64,000 nucleotides of DNA from Proluteimonas luteida (GTDB lineage: Bacteria > Pseudomonadota > Gammaproteobacteria > Xanthomonadales > Xanthomonadaceae), in NCBI RefSeq assembly GCF_021191695.1, contig NZ_JAIWPT010000001.1, positions 310,001 to 374,000 on the forward strand, written 5' to 3'. Below the pieces are notes generated by a model. The model was not told the DNA's origin. It saw nothing but the letters and a program-made list of their open reading frames with translations, and ran no database searches. Every line of letters begins with the position of its first letter. Within the stretch, counting starts at the first letter, position 1. The translations under genes and the position numbers were made by a program. Below are positions 20,983-33,604 of this stretch, one piece after another.

Positions 20983-22116
20983 ATGAGCAAACGCGATTAC
21001 TACGAAGTCCTCGGAGTTGCCCGCAACGCGAGCGAGGACGAGCTGAAGAAGGCCTATCGCCGCTGCGCGATGAAGCACCATCCCGACCGCAACCCCGGCG
21101 ACCATGCCGCCGAGGTGGCGTTCAAGGAGTGCAAGGAGGCCTACGAGGTGCTGTCGGACGGCGGCAAGCGCCGCATGTACGACCAGCATGGCCACGCCGC
21201 GTTCGAGCACGGCATGGGCGGCGGCAACGCCGGGCCCGGTTTCGGCGGCGCCGACATGGGCGACATCTTCGGCGACATCTTCGGCAACATCTTCGGTGCC
21301 GGCGGTGGGCGCGGTGGCCCGCGTCGCGGCGCCGACGTCGGCTACGTCATGGAACTGGACCTCGAGGAGGCCGTTGCCGGCGTCGAGAAGCGCATCGAGC
21401 TGCCGACCCTGGTCGGCTGCGGCGAATGCGACGGCACCGGTTCCGAGGATGGTCGCCGCGAGACCTGTTCGACCTGCGCCGGCCGCGGCCAGGTGCGCAT
21501 GCAGCGCGGCATCTTCACCATGCAGCAGACCTGCCCGCATTGCGGCGGACAGGGCCAGATCATCGCCAACCCCTGCCGCAGCTGCCACGGCGCGGGGCGG
21601 GTGGAAGAGGAGAAGGTGCTGTCGGTGAAGATTCCGGCCGGCGTCGATTCCGGCGACCGCATCCGCCTGTCGGGCGAAGGCGAGGCGGGTCCGGCGGGTT
21701 CGCCCCCTGGCGACCTGTATGTCGAGGTGCGGGTGCGCGAGCATGCGATCTTCCAGCGCGACGGCGACGACCTGCACTGCGAGGTGCCGATCCGGATCTC
21801 GCAGGCTGCGCTGGGCGATACCGTGCGGGTGCCCACGCTCGGCGGCGAGGCGGAGATCCGCGTGCCGGCCGAAACCCAGACGGGCAAGGTGTTCCGCCTG
21901 CGCGACAAGGGCGTCAGGTCGGTGCGCAGCCGCTCGACCGGCGACCTGTACTGCAAGGTCGTCGTCGAGACGCCGGTCAACCTGACCGCCCAGCAGCGCG
22001 ACCTGCTCGACCAGTTCGAGGCGACCTTCACCGGCGACAACGCCCGCCGGCATTCGCCGCGATCGAGCACCTTCGTCGACGGGGTCAAGAGCTTCTGGGA
22101 ACGCATGACGTCCTGA
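20983..22116 (+). CDS. dnaJ: Molecular chaperone DnaJ (Hsp40)
   Basis: DnaJ is the J-domain partner that delivers clients to DnaK and stimulates its ATPase. The 377-residue protein has a J domain (1-70, with HHPDRNPGD), a Gly/Phe-rich region ([13 protein letters not shown]), and the cysteine-rich zinc domain with four CxxCxGxG repeats ([32 protein letters not shown]). The C-terminal substrate-binding domains follow. All key motifs are intact. The ATG at 20983 follows directly on heptamer repeats rather than a ribosome binding site. A hairpin after the stop probably ends the operon. Confidence 0.97.
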   Translation: MSKRDYYEVLGVARNASEDELKKAYRRCAMKHHPDRNPGDHAAEVAFKECKEAYEVLSDGGKRRMYDQHGHAAFEHGMGGGNAGPGFGGADMGDIFGDIFGNIFGAGGGRGGPRRGADVGYVMELDLEEAVAGVEKRIELPTLVGCGECDGTGSEDGRRETCSTCAGRGQVRMQRGIFTMQQTCPHCGGQGQIIANPCRSCHGAGRVEEEKVLSVKIPAGVDSGDRIRLSGEGEAGPAGSPPGDLYVEVRVREHAIFQRDGDDLHCEVPIRISQAALGDTVRVPTLGGEAEIRVPAETQTGKVFRLRDKGVRSVRSRSTGDLYCKVVVETPVNLTAQQRDLLDQFEATFTGDNARRHSPRSSTFVDGVKSFWERMTS

Positions 22117-22141
22117 TCGTCGTCGGCCTGTATTCGTCCTG

Positions 22142-22167
22142 CGCAACGCCCGGCCAATGCCGGGCGT
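22142..22167 (+). terminator. Terminator-like hairpin after dnaJ
   Basis: A perfect 11-bp stem, CAACGCCCGGC (22142-22152) with GCCGGGCGTTG (22157-22167), has a CAAT loop. It lies 25 bp after the dnaJ stop. There is no run of T after it, so it may be a weak terminator or a 3' end stabiliser of the heat-shock mRNA. Confidence 0.6.
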
Positions 22168-22424
22168 TGTCGTATGGCGTGCACCACAGGCATCCGTCGC
22201 ATGCGATCACACGCGCCGATACGGAGGCAGGGCGGGTTTCGGGCCGCCACGCCGGTCCATGCGGCTGAGGGTGCTTCCGGCGAGGCGACGGGCGCCCAGG
22301 GCGCTGGTGGCCGCAGGCCGTTGTCTCGGTTGAGGGAAGACCCCGTTTCCAGTCCTGTGCGCAGTCGCGAAAATCGGCCGTTACCCACCGTTGACGACGC
22401 GCCGCGGATCGCCTAGCCGGCGGG

Positions 22425-22470
22425 TTCTCCACAGCCGGTGTGGATCATCGGATGACAAAACTGTGGATAA
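22425..22470. promoter_or_regulatory. DnaA-box cluster, left copy
   Basis: Three DnaA-like 9-mers occur: TTCTCCACA (22425-22433), TGTGGATCA (22439-22447, reverse of TGATCCACA) and TGTGGATAA (22462-22470, the exact reverse of the consensus TTATCCACA). The first two face each other across GCCGG. The spacing and the spacer ATCGGATGACAAA are repeated in the right copy 237 bp away. Confidence 0.75.
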
Positions 22471-22661
22471 GCGTCGCCAGGCCGCATCACTGCCGGCGTC
22501 GTCCGGGCTGGCGATATTTTGTCCACTTCGCGCCTGCCACGCATTCGCGCCTGTTGACCTGCGCACACGGTTGCGCATCGCGGGTCGGTGCCGGTCGCCT
22601 CGACGCATTCGGGGGTGAAGGCGGCGCTTGACCGTCCCCCGGGTTCCTGTCAGCCGGTGCG

Positions 22662-22707
22662 TCATCCACAGCCGGTGTGGATGATCCGATGACAAAGATG
22701 TGGATAA
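22662..22707. promoter_or_regulatory. DnaA-box cluster, right copy
   Basis: Three DnaA-like 9-mers are present: TCATCCACA (22662-22670), its exact inverse TGTGGATGA (22676-22684) across GCCGG, and the perfect consensus TGTGGATAA (22699-22707). All three boxes have the same orientation and spacing as in the left cluster. Confidence 0.75.
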
Positions 22708-22867
22708 GCGCCTCGGGGCCGCGCCAGCAGTGGCGTGCCAATTGCTGGCGAAAAAACCGCCAGTCGCGCGATATGCGGCCGACGGCGTGCTTGACTTGCG
22801 CAAGTCGCCGGTCGCGGCTCCCGTCGGTGGTTGCGCCGGCATCGGCCGACGCACGCCGATGGAACAC

Positions 22868-23629
22868 TCAGTCGCGGACGAGGCCGCCATCGACGACCAG
22901 GTTCTGGCCGGTGACCGCGCGCGACCATGGCGAAGCGAAGAACAGCACCGCATCGGCGAACTCGGCCGGCGTGGTCACGCTGCGCAGCGGCGTGTTCGCG
23001 GCGATGTAGTCGAACACCGCCTGGGGTGTGGCCGCGCTGGCGTCGGTGGTGCGCAGCAGGCCGCCCGACAGCATGTTGACGGTGATGCCGTCCGGGCCGA
23101 GGTCGCCCGCCAGCGTGCGGGTCAGCGACAGCAGCGCGGCCTTGGCGGCGGTGTAGTCGTGATACGGCACCACCGGGTTCTGGAACAGGTTGGTGCCGAT
23201 GTTGATGATCCGGCCGAAGCCGGCCGTGCGCATGCCGGGCAGGGCCGCCTGCGTGGTGTTCAGGGCGGCGCGCACGCTGCCCTGGAACTGCGTAGCGAAA
23301 TCCTCCCAGCCGATCGCGTCCGCCTTCGCGCGCGCATCGCCATTGAACGAGAAATCGGCCAGTGCGTTGTTGACGACGGTGGTGACGTCGCCATCGAAAT
23401 GCGCCGATGCCTGCGAGAACAGCGCGCCGACCTGGGCCGGGTCGGTGACGTCGGCCGGCAGGGCGATGGCGCGCGGGCCGATCTGCGCGGCCAGCGCTTC
23501 GGCGGCGTCGCGACTGCGGCGATAGTTGACGACGACGCGGGCGCCTTCGCGGGCGAAGGCGGATGCGATCTCGTGGCCCAGGCCGCGGCCGGCGCCGGTG
23601 ACGAGGACGATCTGGTCGGACAGCTGCAT
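22868..23629 (-). CDS. Short-chain dehydrogenase/reductase (3-oxoacyl-ACP reductase-like)
   Basis: This 253-residue SDR oxidoreductase has the NAD(P)-binding motif TGAGRGLG near residue 11, NNALADF in place of the usual NNAG, and the catalytic pair in DYTAAK (YxxxK). The serine that normally precedes the tyrosine by 13 residues is a threonine (INIGTN). The C-terminus VTGQNLVVDGGLVRD is typical of FabG-like SDRs. The substrate is unknown. The gene stands alone, with a DnaA-box region downstream of it and dapB divergent upstream. Confidence 0.85.
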   Translation of the reverse strand: MQLSDQIVLVTGAGRGLGHEIASAFAREGARVVVNYRRSRDAAEALAAQIGPRAIALPADVTDPAQVGALFSQASAHFDGDVTTVVNNALADFSFNGDARAKADAIGWEDFATQFQGSVRAALNTTQAALPGMRTAGFGRIINIGTNLFQNPVVPYHDYTAAKAALLSLTRTLAGDLGPDGITVNMLSGGLLRTTDASAATPQAVFDYIAANTPLRSVTTPAEFADAVLFFASPWSRAVTGQNLVVDGGLVRD

Positions 23630-23901
23630 GTGGCGGGCTCGCGGCAAGGAAGGGAAGGGCCAAGCGTAAACCGCCACGTGCGGCCGGAAGCCGATACCGA
23701 GCGGCAACGCGGCGACGGGCCATGTCCAGGCGCGCCGTTGCCGGATCCGGGTTCCCCGGCCCGGCTGCAGACATCGCGGATGGGCATGCGGCCGCCGGCG
23801 CGGCGATAGAATGCGGGCATGACCACGCCACGACCTTCGCAGACTCCCCCCGCCGGCATTAGGTGCCGCGTCCGCCTTTGCACCGACCAAGGCGTGTCCG
23901 C

Positions 23902-24627
23902 ATGAGCGCGCCGTTGCGGATACTGGTGCACGGCGCATCCGGGCGCATGGGGCAGGCGTTGCTGCGTCTGGCCTCGGCCCGTGACGACCTGGACGTGGTC
24001 GCCGCGGTCTCGGGTCGCACGCCGAAGCAAAGGGTCATCGACGGCGTGCCGTACTTCGGTGCGTCGGAACTCGGCGGCGCGCCGGCGTTCGATGTCGCCA
24101 TCGATTTCAGCCTGCCGCGCGGCTTCGACGCGCTGCTCGCGCTGTGCCTCAAGCGCGGTGCGGCGCTGGTGTCCGGCACCACCGGGCTGGACGACGCCCA
24201 GCGCGAGGCGCTGCAGGCGGCCGCCGCGCGGATCCCGGTGCTGTGGGCGTCCAATTTCAGCCTCGGCGTCGCCGTGCTGCAGGACCTGGTCGCCCGCGCG
24301 GCGGCCGCGCTGCCCGACTGGGATTGCGACATCGTCGAGGCGCACCACACCCGCAAGCTCGATGCGCCGTCGGGCACCGCGCTGACGCTGGGCGCGGCGG
24401 CCGCCGGGCAGGGCGCCACGCCGCGCTATGCGTCGATCCGCGCCGGCGACATCGTCGGCGAGCATCTGGTCCAGTTCACCGGCCCCGGCGAGCGCATCGA
24501 ACTGGTCCACCGGGCCAGCAACCGCGACATCTTCGCCAGCGGCGCGCTGCACGTCGCGACCCGGCTGGCGGGACGTGAACCGCGTCATTACGCGGTCGCC
24601 GAACTGCTCGGCCTGGGCGACGCCTGA
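23902..24627 (+). CDS. dapB: 4-hydroxy-tetrahydrodipicolinate reductase DapB
   Basis: DapB catalyses the NAD(P)H-dependent step of the diaminopimelate/lysine pathway. The 241-residue protein starts MSAPLRILVHGASGRMGQALL (dinucleotide-binding motif) and has the catalytic signature EAHHTRKLDAPSGTAL. An upstream ATG at 23863 would add a proline/arginine-rich extension without family support, so 23902 was preferred. dapB-carA-carB-greA is a conserved order in Pseudomonas and Xanthomonas. The 147-bp gap to carA holds a TACAAT -10-like box near 24686, so carAB probably has its own promoter. Confidence 0.95.
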   Translation: MSAPLRILVHGASGRMGQALLRLASARDDLDVVAAVSGRTPKQRVIDGVPYFGASELGGAPAFDVAIDFSLPRGFDALLALCLKRGAALVSGTTGLDDAQREALQAAAARIPVLWASNFSLGVAVLQDLVARAAAALPDWDCDIVEAHHTRKLDAPSGTALTLGAAAAGQGATPRYASIRAGDIVGEHLVQFTGPGERIELVHRASNRDIFASGALHVATRLAGREPRHYAVAELLGLGDA

Positions 24628-24774
24628 ACGCATCGTCCGGTCGGCCACAGGCGCCGGATCGCTGGCGTCGGATGGCCCGCATCGGTACAATTCCCGCTCG
24701 CCTGAACCCCCAACCTCCGGACCGGTCGCCACCGCTCCGGCGGTTTCCTGCAACCTGACGTAGGCGAAGACCTC

Positions 24775-25899
24775 GTGACAGATTCCGCAATCCTCGTCCT
24801 TGAAGACGGCACCGTGTTCGAGGGCGTTTCCGTGGGCGCCCCCGGCCTGTCGGTCGGCGAAGTGGTGTTCAACACCGCGATGACCGGCTACCAGGAAGTG
24901 CTGAGCGATCCCTCGTATGCGCGCCAGCTGGTGACGCTGACCTATCCCCACATCGGCAACACCGGCTGCACCGACCAGGACGATGAAGCCGCCAGGGTCT
25001 GGGCCTCGGGCCTGATCGTGCGCGACGTGCCGCGCCGCCCCAGCAGCTGGCGCAGCCAGGTCGCGCTGCCCGAGTGGCTGCGCGCGCGCGGCATCGTCGC
25101 GATCTCCGCGATCGACACCCGCAAGCTGACGCGCCTGCTGCGCGATCGCGGGTCGCAGAACGGCGCGCTGATGGCGGGCGACGACATCGACGTCGACCGC
25201 GCGGTCGAGGCCGCACGCAAGTTCCCCGGCCTCAAGGGCATGGACCTGGCGAAGGAAGTCACGACCGCCGAGCGTTACGCGTGGAGCGAAGGCCAGCTCG
25301 ACCTCGACAGCGGCGTCTGGGCGAATGCCGCGCCGAAGTTCAAGGTCGTCGCCTACGACTACGGGGTCAAGCGCAACATTCTGCGCATGCTGGCCGAGCG
25401 CGGCTGCGAACTGACCGTCGTGCCGGCGCGCACGCCGGTCGACGAGGTGCTGGCGCTGCGGCCCGACGGCGTGTTCCTGTCCAACGGCCCAGGCGATCCG
25501 GAGCCCTGCGACTACGCGATCGATGCGATCCGTACGCTGATCGCGCGCAAGCTTCCGACCTTCGGCATCTGCCTCGGCCATCAGCTGCTGGCGCTGGCCG
25601 CCGGCGCGCAGACGATGAAGATGCCGCACGGCCACCACGGCGCCAACCATCCGGTGCAGGACCTCGACAGCGGCAAGGTGCTGATCACCTCGCAGAACCA
25701 CGGCTTCGCGGTCGACGAGTCCACGCTGCCGGCCAATGTCCGTGTGACCCACCGCTCGCTGTTCGACGGCACCAACCAGGGCATCGAACTGACCGATGCG
25801 CCGGCGTTCTCGTTCCAGGGCCACCCCGAGGCGAGTCCCGGCCCGCATGATGTCGCCCCTCTGTTCGACAGGTTCGTTGCGCTGATGGAGGCGCGTTGA
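24775..25899 (+). CDS. carA: Carbamoyl-phosphate synthase small subunit
   Basis: CarA is the glutaminase subunit that supplies ammonia to CarB for carbamoyl phosphate, the precursor of pyrimidines and arginine. The 374-residue protein begins at a GTG (24775) as [17 protein letters not shown]. The N-terminal CPSase domain is followed by the class I amidotransferase domain, with nucleophile Cys266 in [15 protein letters not shown] and the His/Glu pair in [22 protein letters not shown] upstream may act as ribosome binding site. carB starts 1 bp after its stop, so the subunits are made together. Confidence 0.97.
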   Translation: MTDSAILVLEDGTVFEGVSVGAPGLSVGEVVFNTAMTGYQEVLSDPSYARQLVTLTYPHIGNTGCTDQDDEAARVWASGLIVRDVPRRPSSWRSQVALPEWLRARGIVAISAIDTRKLTRLLRDRGSQNGALMAGDDIDVDRAVEAARKFPGLKGMDLAKEVTTAERYAWSEGQLDLDSGVWANAAPKFKVVAYDYGVKRNILRMLAERGCELTVVPARTPVDEVLALRPDGVFLSNGPGDPEPCDYAIDAIRTLIARKLPTFGICLGHQLLALAAGAQTMKMPHGHHGANHPVQDLDSGKVLITSQNHGFAVDESTLPANVRVTHRSLFDGTNQGIELTDAPAFSFQGHPEASPGPHDVAPLFDRFVALMEAR

Positions 25900-25900
25900 C

Positions 25901-29170
<3,270 letters not shown>

Positions 29171-29181
29171 AGGAGGGCGCC

Positions 29182-29658
29182 ATGCGGGCACCCATGACAA
29201 CCAAGGGCGCGCAGCGGCTGCGCGCGGAACTCGACGAGCTGAAGTCGGTCAAGCGGCCGGCGATCATCGAGGCGATCGCCGAGGCGCGTGCGCACGGCGA
29301 TCTCAAGGAGAACGCCGAGTACCACGCCGCGCGCGAGCAGCAGAGCTTCATCGAGGGCCGCATCAAGCAGCTCGAGGGCGAGCTCTCGCATGCCGACGTG
29401 ATCGACGTCAGCAAGCTCAATGCCGGCGACAAGGTGGTGTTCGGCGCGACGGTGACGATCGCCGACGTCGAGACCGACGAGGAGAAGCGCTACCAGATCG
29501 TCGGCGACCTCGAGGCCGACATCAAGCAGGGCCTGATCGCGATTTCCTCGCCGGTCGCGCGCGCGCTGATCGGCAAGCTGGAGGGCGACAGCGTCAGCAT
29601 CGACGCCCCGGCGGGCACCCGCGAGTACGACATCGTCAGCGTCGAATATATCGGCTAG
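29182..29658 (+). CDS. greA: Transcription elongation factor GreA
   Basis: GreA rescues backtracked RNA polymerase by stimulating transcript cleavage. The 158-residue protein has the usual length. The N-terminal coiled coil carries the acidic tip ([18 protein letters not shown]) that enters the polymerase channel, and the C-terminal FKBP-like domain ends [11 protein letters not shown]. The ATG at 29182 has an ideal GGAGG six bases upstream; a second ATG at 29194 is less well placed. It is 11 bp after carB. Its stop overlaps the GTG of the next gene by one base. Confidence 0.96.
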   Translation: MRAPMTTKGAQRLRAELDELKSVKRPAIIEAIAEARAHGDLKENAEYHAAREQQSFIEGRIKQLEGELSHADVIDVSKLNAGDKVVFGATVTIADVETDEEKRYQIVGDLEADIKQGLIAISSPVARALIGKLEGDSVSIDAPAGTREYDIVSVEYIG

Positions 29659-30629
29659 TGACGCGGGCGACGTTCCTGCTGCCCGCGGCAGCGCGCTTCG
29701 GCGCCCAGCGCCCGGCGCCGGACCTGCTGCGGGTCCTCGGTCGCGCCGACATCGCGCGCGCCGGTCCCGGACGTCGGGCGCAGCTTGCGCGGCAGGTCGA
29801 CCTGCCGGCGGGGGCGTGGCCGATGGCGGCGCTGTCGCGGCAGGTCGACGCCGGCGACGGCGACGCGGCGGACAGCCAGTGGCTGCGCGCCGATCCGGCG
29901 TGGCTGCGCCCGGACATCAACGGCGTGCGCTTGATGGCGCATGGCGAGACGCTCGGCCTGACCCGCGCCGATTGCGATGCGCTGCTGCCGGCGCTGAAAC
30001 CGCTGTTCGGCGACGCCGGTTTCCGGCTCGATGCGCCGGTGCCGTCGCGCTGGTACCTGCGGCTGCCCCGCGGCAGCCGCCTGCCAGCATTCCCCGATCC
30101 GGCCGAGGCGCTGGGCACCGACCTGTCCGAGCATGACGGCGACGACGGCATGCTCGATGGCGGCACGCCCGAAGCGCGGCGCTGGCGGATGCTCGCCAGC
30201 GAGGCCCAGATCATCCTGCACAACCACCCGTGGAACGCGGCGCGTGCCGTCGCCGGCAGGGCGCCGGTCAACGCGTTGTGGTTCTGGGGCGGAGGCGCCT
30301 GGCCGGATGCCGGGGTGCACGTGCGCAGCCGGCATGGCCACGTCTACACCGTGGATCCGACCTGCCAGGCGCTGGCGGCCGCCGCGACGGATGTGCAGCC
30401 GCTGCCGCCGGCCTGGCCTGGCGGCGCCGGCGACGCGCTGTTCGATCTCGCCGGGCTGCGCGACCTGCGCCAGTTGGAAACGCAGTGGCTGCGCCCGGCG
30501 CTCGCCGCGCTCGGGCGCGGCGAGCTGGCTGCGCTCGAGCTCGACGACGAGGACGGCCGCGTGCTGACGCTGGCGCGCTGGCACCGGCTGCGGATCTGGC
30601 GCCGGCCGCTGGCCGGCAGCGCGGCGTGA
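29658..30629 (+). CDS. rpfE: RpfE-like protein, annotated in relatives as phosphoglycerate mutase-like
   Basis: This 323-residue cytoplasmic protein begins at a GTG overlapping the greA stop (TAGTG). It has no signal peptide, membrane segment or catalytic motif of true phosphoglycerate mutases that I can see. Visible features are a positively charged N-terminal half, WYLRLPRGSRLPAFP in the middle, ILHNHPWNAAR, and NALWFWGGGAWPDAG. The position between greA and recJ matches rpfE of Xanthomonas campestris, which was named for an effect on extracellular enzymes and DSF-related regulation. The name rests on position and general resemblance; the function is unknown. It is coupled to recJ through a GTGA overlap. 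Confidence 0.7.
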   Translation: MTRATFLLPAAARFGAQRPAPDLLRVLGRADIARAGPGRRAQLARQVDLPAGAWPMAALSRQVDAGDGDAADSQWLRADPAWLRPDINGVRLMAHGETLGLTRADCDALLPALKPLFGDAGFRLDAPVPSRWYLRLPRGSRLPAFPDPAEALGTDLSEHDGDDGMLDGGTPEARRWRMLASEAQIILHNHPWNAARAVAGRAPVNALWFWGGGAWPDAGVHVRSRHGHVYTVDPTCQALAAAATDVQPLPPAWPGGAGDALFDLAGLRDLRQLETQWLRPALAALGRGELAALELDDEDGRVLTLARWHRLRIWRRPLAGSAA

Positions 30630-32461
30630 ACGTGCCGACCGGGCGCGTGCTGATCGATAGCGCGCTGATGGACAGCGCGCCCGTCGGCGACGCAGCGCCG
30701 GCCGGCATGCCGACGATCCGCCGGCGCGACTGCGAGGTCGGCGACGGCTGGCCGGAGTCGGTGCCGCCGCTGCTGCGGCGGATCTACGCCGCGCGCGGCG
30801 CGCATGACGCCGACAGCGCCCGACCGCGGCTGGCCCGGCTGCTGCCGCCCGACGCGCTGACCCACATCGATGCCGCGACCGCGCTGCTGGCCGAGGCGAT
30901 CGCGGCCGGCCGACGGATCCTGGTGGTCGGCGATTTCGACTGCGACGGCGCCACCGCGGTCGCGGTCGCGGTGCGCGGCCTGCGCATGCTCGGCGCGGCC
31001 GACGTGGTGCACGCGGTGCCCAACCGGGTCGCGCATGGCTATGGCCTGTCGCCCGGACTGGTCCAGTCGCTGGCGCCGCTGCTGCCCGATCCCGGGCGGC
31101 CCGGCGTCGGACCTGGACAGCCGCTGCTGGTCACCGTCGACCATGGCATCGCCTGCCATGCCGGCGTCGCCGCGGCGAAGGCCCAGGGCTGGCGGGTGCT
31201 GGTCACCGACCATCATCTCCCCGGTGATGCCTTGCCGCCGGCTGATGCGGTCGTCAACCCGAACCTGGCCGGCGACGGGTTCGCCAGCAAGGCGCTGGCC
31301 GGCGTCGGCGTGATCTTCTATGTGCTGCTGGCGCTGCGCAGAAGGATGCGCGAGGCCGGGGCGTTCGCCGATCATGTGGTGCCGGACCTGACGACGCTGC
31401 TGGACCTGGTCGCGGTCGGCACCGTCGCAGACCTGGTGCCGCTGGACGCGAACAACCGCGCACTGGTGGCCGCGGGCCTGCGCCGCCTCCGCGCCGGGCA
31501 GGGCTGCGCCGGGTTGCGGGCGTTGATCGAGGTCTCCGGCCGCGAGGCCGCGCGCCTGAGCGCCGCCGACATCGGCTTCGCGATCGGACCGCGGATCAAT
31601 GCCGCCGGCCGGCTCGAGGACATGGCGATCGGCATCGCGTGCCTGCTGGCCGACGACATCGGCCAGGCGCGCGAACTCGCCGGCCTGCTGCACACGATCA
31701 ACGCCGAGCGCCGCGCCGTGCAGCAGGCGATGCTCGACGATGCCGAGGCCGCGCTGGCGCGGCGGCCCGCGGTCGATCCGCTGCACGCCGGCGTGTGCCT
31801 GTTCGATGCCGACTGGCATCCGGGCGTGGTCGGCCTGGTCGCCTCGAAGATGAAGGACGCGCTGCATCGCCCGGTGGTCGCGTTCGCACCGGCGGACCCC
31901 GACAGCCAGCAGCTGCGCGGCTCGGCGCGTTCGATCCCCGGCCTGCACATCCGCGACGTGCTGGCGGCGGTCGACAGCGCGCATCCGGGGCTGATCGAGC
32001 GCTTCGGCGGGCACGCGATGGCCGCCGGCCTGAGCCTGCGGCGCGAGGCGTTCGACGCGTTCGCCGATGCCTTCCGGCAGACGGTCGCAGCGACGCTCGA
32101 CCCGGCGCTGCTGCGCGCGGAGATCGTCACCGATGGCGCGCTGGCGGCGGCCGAGTTCGACATCGCGCATGCGCTGGCGCTGCGCGACGGCGGGCCATGG
32201 GGGCAGGGCTTTCCGGAGCCGCTGTTCGACGGCGAATTCGACGTGCTGGACTGGCGCGTGGTCGGCCAGCGCCATCTGAAGCTGACGCTGTGCCCGGTCG
32301 GCACGCGGCTGCGCATCGACGCGATCCATTTCGGTGCGGGGCAGGGCGTCGTGCCCGCTGCCTGCGAGCGCATCGCCTACCGGCTGACACCGGACGATTA
32401 CCGGGGCAACGGCGCCGTGCAACTGGTCGTCGAGCATCGCGAACCGGTAAACAGCCGGTAG
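30626..32461 (+). CDS. recJ: Single-stranded-DNA-specific exonuclease RecJ
   Basis: RecJ degrades single-stranded DNA 5' to 3' in recombination and mismatch repair. The DHH-type catalytic motifs are intact: VVGDFDCDGATA (motif I), VTVDHGI, and VTDHHLPGD (the DHH motif). The C-terminal region contains ERFGGHAMAAGLSL and a nucleic-acid-binding OB domain. The GTG at 30626 overlaps the preceding stop (GTGA) and gives 611 residues. ATG codons at 30668 and 30707 would give 597 or 584 residues, closer to the family's 560-580, so the true start may be internal. A REP doublet lies after the stop. Confidence 0.94.
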   Translation: MNVPTGRVLIDSALMDSAPVGDAAPAGMPTIRRRDCEVGDGWPESVPPLLRRIYAARGAHDADSARPRLARLLPPDALTHIDAATALLAEAIAAGRRILVVGDFDCDGATAVAVAVRGLRMLGAADVVHAVPNRVAHGYGLSPGLVQSLAPLLPDPGRPGVGPGQPLLVTVDHGIACHAGVAAAKAQGWRVLVTDHHLPGDALPPADAVVNPNLAGDGFASKALAGVGVIFYVLLALRRRMREAGAFADHVVPDLTTLLDLVAVGTVADLVPLDANNRALVAAGLRRLRAGQGCAGLRALIEVSGREAARLSAADIGFAIGPRINAAGRLEDMAIGIACLLADDIGQARELAGLLHTINAERRAVQQAMLDDAEAALARRPAVDPLHAGVCLFDADWHPGVVGLVASKMKDALHRPVVAFAPADPDSQQLRGSARSIPGLHIRDVLAAVDSAHPGLIERFGGHAMAAGLSLRREAFDAFADAFRQTVAATLDPALLRAEIVTDGALAAAEFDIAHALALRDGGPWGQGFPEPLFDGEFDVLDWRVVGQRHLKLTLCPVGTRLRIDAIHFGAGQGVVPAACERIAYRLTPDDYRGNGAVQLVVEHREPVNSR

Positions 32462-32860
32462 GCGCGCCTCCCCGGCGCAATCCGCATACGCCCCAGGGAC
32501 TGCTGCTTTTATCTGGTTCTTCGCCCGACTGGGGGGGAGGGCGAAAGCTGCCGGGCGCCGTGAGGTAGGGCGGGTCTCGACCCGCTACGTCGGGCGACAC
32601 AATGGCGGGTCGAGACCCGCCCTACGCGCCGATGTTGGTTCCCGGCGGCGAGGCGTTGAGGCAGGTCGTCGGCTACAGGTCGTTCCCCTGAGTTGGGAGA
32701 AGAACCTGTTATCTGTGGGCCGCATCCATGGTCCACACCGGCTTCTCCCCACACGACGCCGCGCTGTCGTTGTAGGCTGTCGGCCGGGAGGACCAGACAT
32801 GCGGGCGACCGGCGGACCGTGCCGGCCGTCGGCATGGTGCATCGCCAGCAGGAGCCAGCC
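32462..32860. other. 399-bp gap between recJ and the dehydrogenase operon
   Basis: No gene is seen. It holds the REP doublet at 32565-32625. Short segments containing GGTTCTTC-like sequence occur near 32511 and, inverted, near 32690; a related one follows the cytochrome gene near 36834. A promoter for the operon at 32861 probably lies near 32770-32790, but no clear -35/-10 pair was recognised. GGAG about seven bases before 32861 is the ribosome binding site. Confidence 0.55.
32565..32625. repeat. REP doublet after recJ
   Basis: Two 21-bp palindromic units face each other: GTAGGGCGGGTCTCGACCCG plus C at 32565-32585, and its exact reverse complement at 32605-32625. The GTAG heads point outward and 19 bp lie between them. 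An identical 21-bp unit occurs alone at 37050-37070. They frame the accessory dehydrogenase operon. Confidence 0.85.
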
Positions 32861-33604
32861 ATGTCACGCAAGCCCGTCGACCCCGTGCCTCCGGGCGCGG
32901 TCTCGGAGTCACGCCGCGGATTCCTCCGTCATACCCTGGCCGTAGTGCCGGCCGCGGGACTGCTGGCGACGCCGCTCGCCGGCTGCGCGCCCGACGATGC
33001 CGGAGCGGCATCCGCGGAGCGCGCCGCCGACTATGCGCCGCGCTATTTCAACCCGGCCGAATGGGCGTTCGTCACCGCAGCGGTCGACCGCCTGATCCCG
33101 GCTGACGACGTCGGCCCCGGCGCGCTGGAGCTGGGCGTGGCCGAGTTCATCGACCGCGAGATGGAATCCGACTACGGCCATGGCGGGCTGTGGTACATGC
33201 AGGGGCCGTTCGTGCCGGACACGCCGCCGACGCTCGGCTACCAGTTGCGTTTCACCCCGCGCGAGCTCTACCGCAGCGGCATCGCCGCGGTCGACCGCTG
33301 GTGCCGGGCGCAGCACGGCGGGCCGTTCGCGGAACTCGACGACGCCGGCCGCGACGCGGCGCTGTCGCAGCTCGAGGCCGGCAGCGCCGAACTCGACGGC
33401 GTTCCCGCGCAGGCCTTCTTCGCCCTGCTGCTGCAGAACACCAAGGAGGGCTACTTCGCCGATCCGATGTACGGCGGCAACCGCGGCATGGGCAGCTGGA
33501 AGATGATCGGCTTCCCCGGTGCCCGCGCCGATTTCATGGACTGGGCCGAACAGCCGGGCGCGGTCTATCCGTTCGGGCCGGTATCGCTGCGGAGGGAGGG
33601 CTGA
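32861..33604 (+). CDS. Gluconate 2-dehydrogenase subunit 3 family protein, Tat lipoprotein
   Basis: This 247-residue small subunit partners membrane-bound GMC dehydrogenases. A twin-arginine signal (SRRGFLRHTL) is followed by a hydrophobic stretch and a lipobox (TPLAGC), so the protein is probably exported folded by Tat and lipid-anchored. The mature part (YFNPAEWAFVTAAVDRLIPADD, IDREMESDYGHGGLWYM) matches the gluconate 2-dehydrogenase subunit 3 family. GGAG lies before the ATG at 32861. The stop overlaps the start of the GMC gene as TGATG. By family knowledge this subunit carries the signal for the catalytic subunit, which lacks one. Confidence 0.88.
   Translation: MSRKPVDPVPPGAVSESRRGFLRHTLAVVPAAGLLATPLAGCAPDDAGAASAERAADYAPRYFNPAEWAFVTAAVDRLIPADDVGPGALELGVAEFIDREMESDYGHGGLWYMQGPFVPDTPPTLGYQLRFTPRELYRSGIAAVDRWCRAQHGGPFAELDDAGRDAALSQLEAGSAELDGVPAQAFFALLLQNTKEGYFADPMYGGNRGMGSWKMIGFPGARADFMDWAEQPGAVYPFGPVSLRREG

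Larger units (their letters stand above)
22117..22867. other. 751-bp non-coding region with duplicated DnaA-box clusters
   Basis: No plausible gene is present on either strand; the short open frames here have no family features or ribosome binding sites. Contents, left to right: the hairpin after dnaJ, about 220 bp without recognisable features, and then two diverged copies of a segment of about 237 bp. Each copy carries a three-box DnaA cluster (22425-22470 and 22662-22707). The right end is the 3' end of the SDR gene. Confidence 0.75.

Noticed and set aside
22174..22618. Small open frames between dnaJ and the SDR gene
   Set aside because: No ribosome binding site, no family features, and they run through the repeated DnaA-box segments.
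22425..22707. Chromosomal origin oriC
   Set aside because: No dnaA, dnaN, recF, gyrB or rpmH nearby, and no AT-rich unwinding region is evident; a regulatory DnaA locus fits better.
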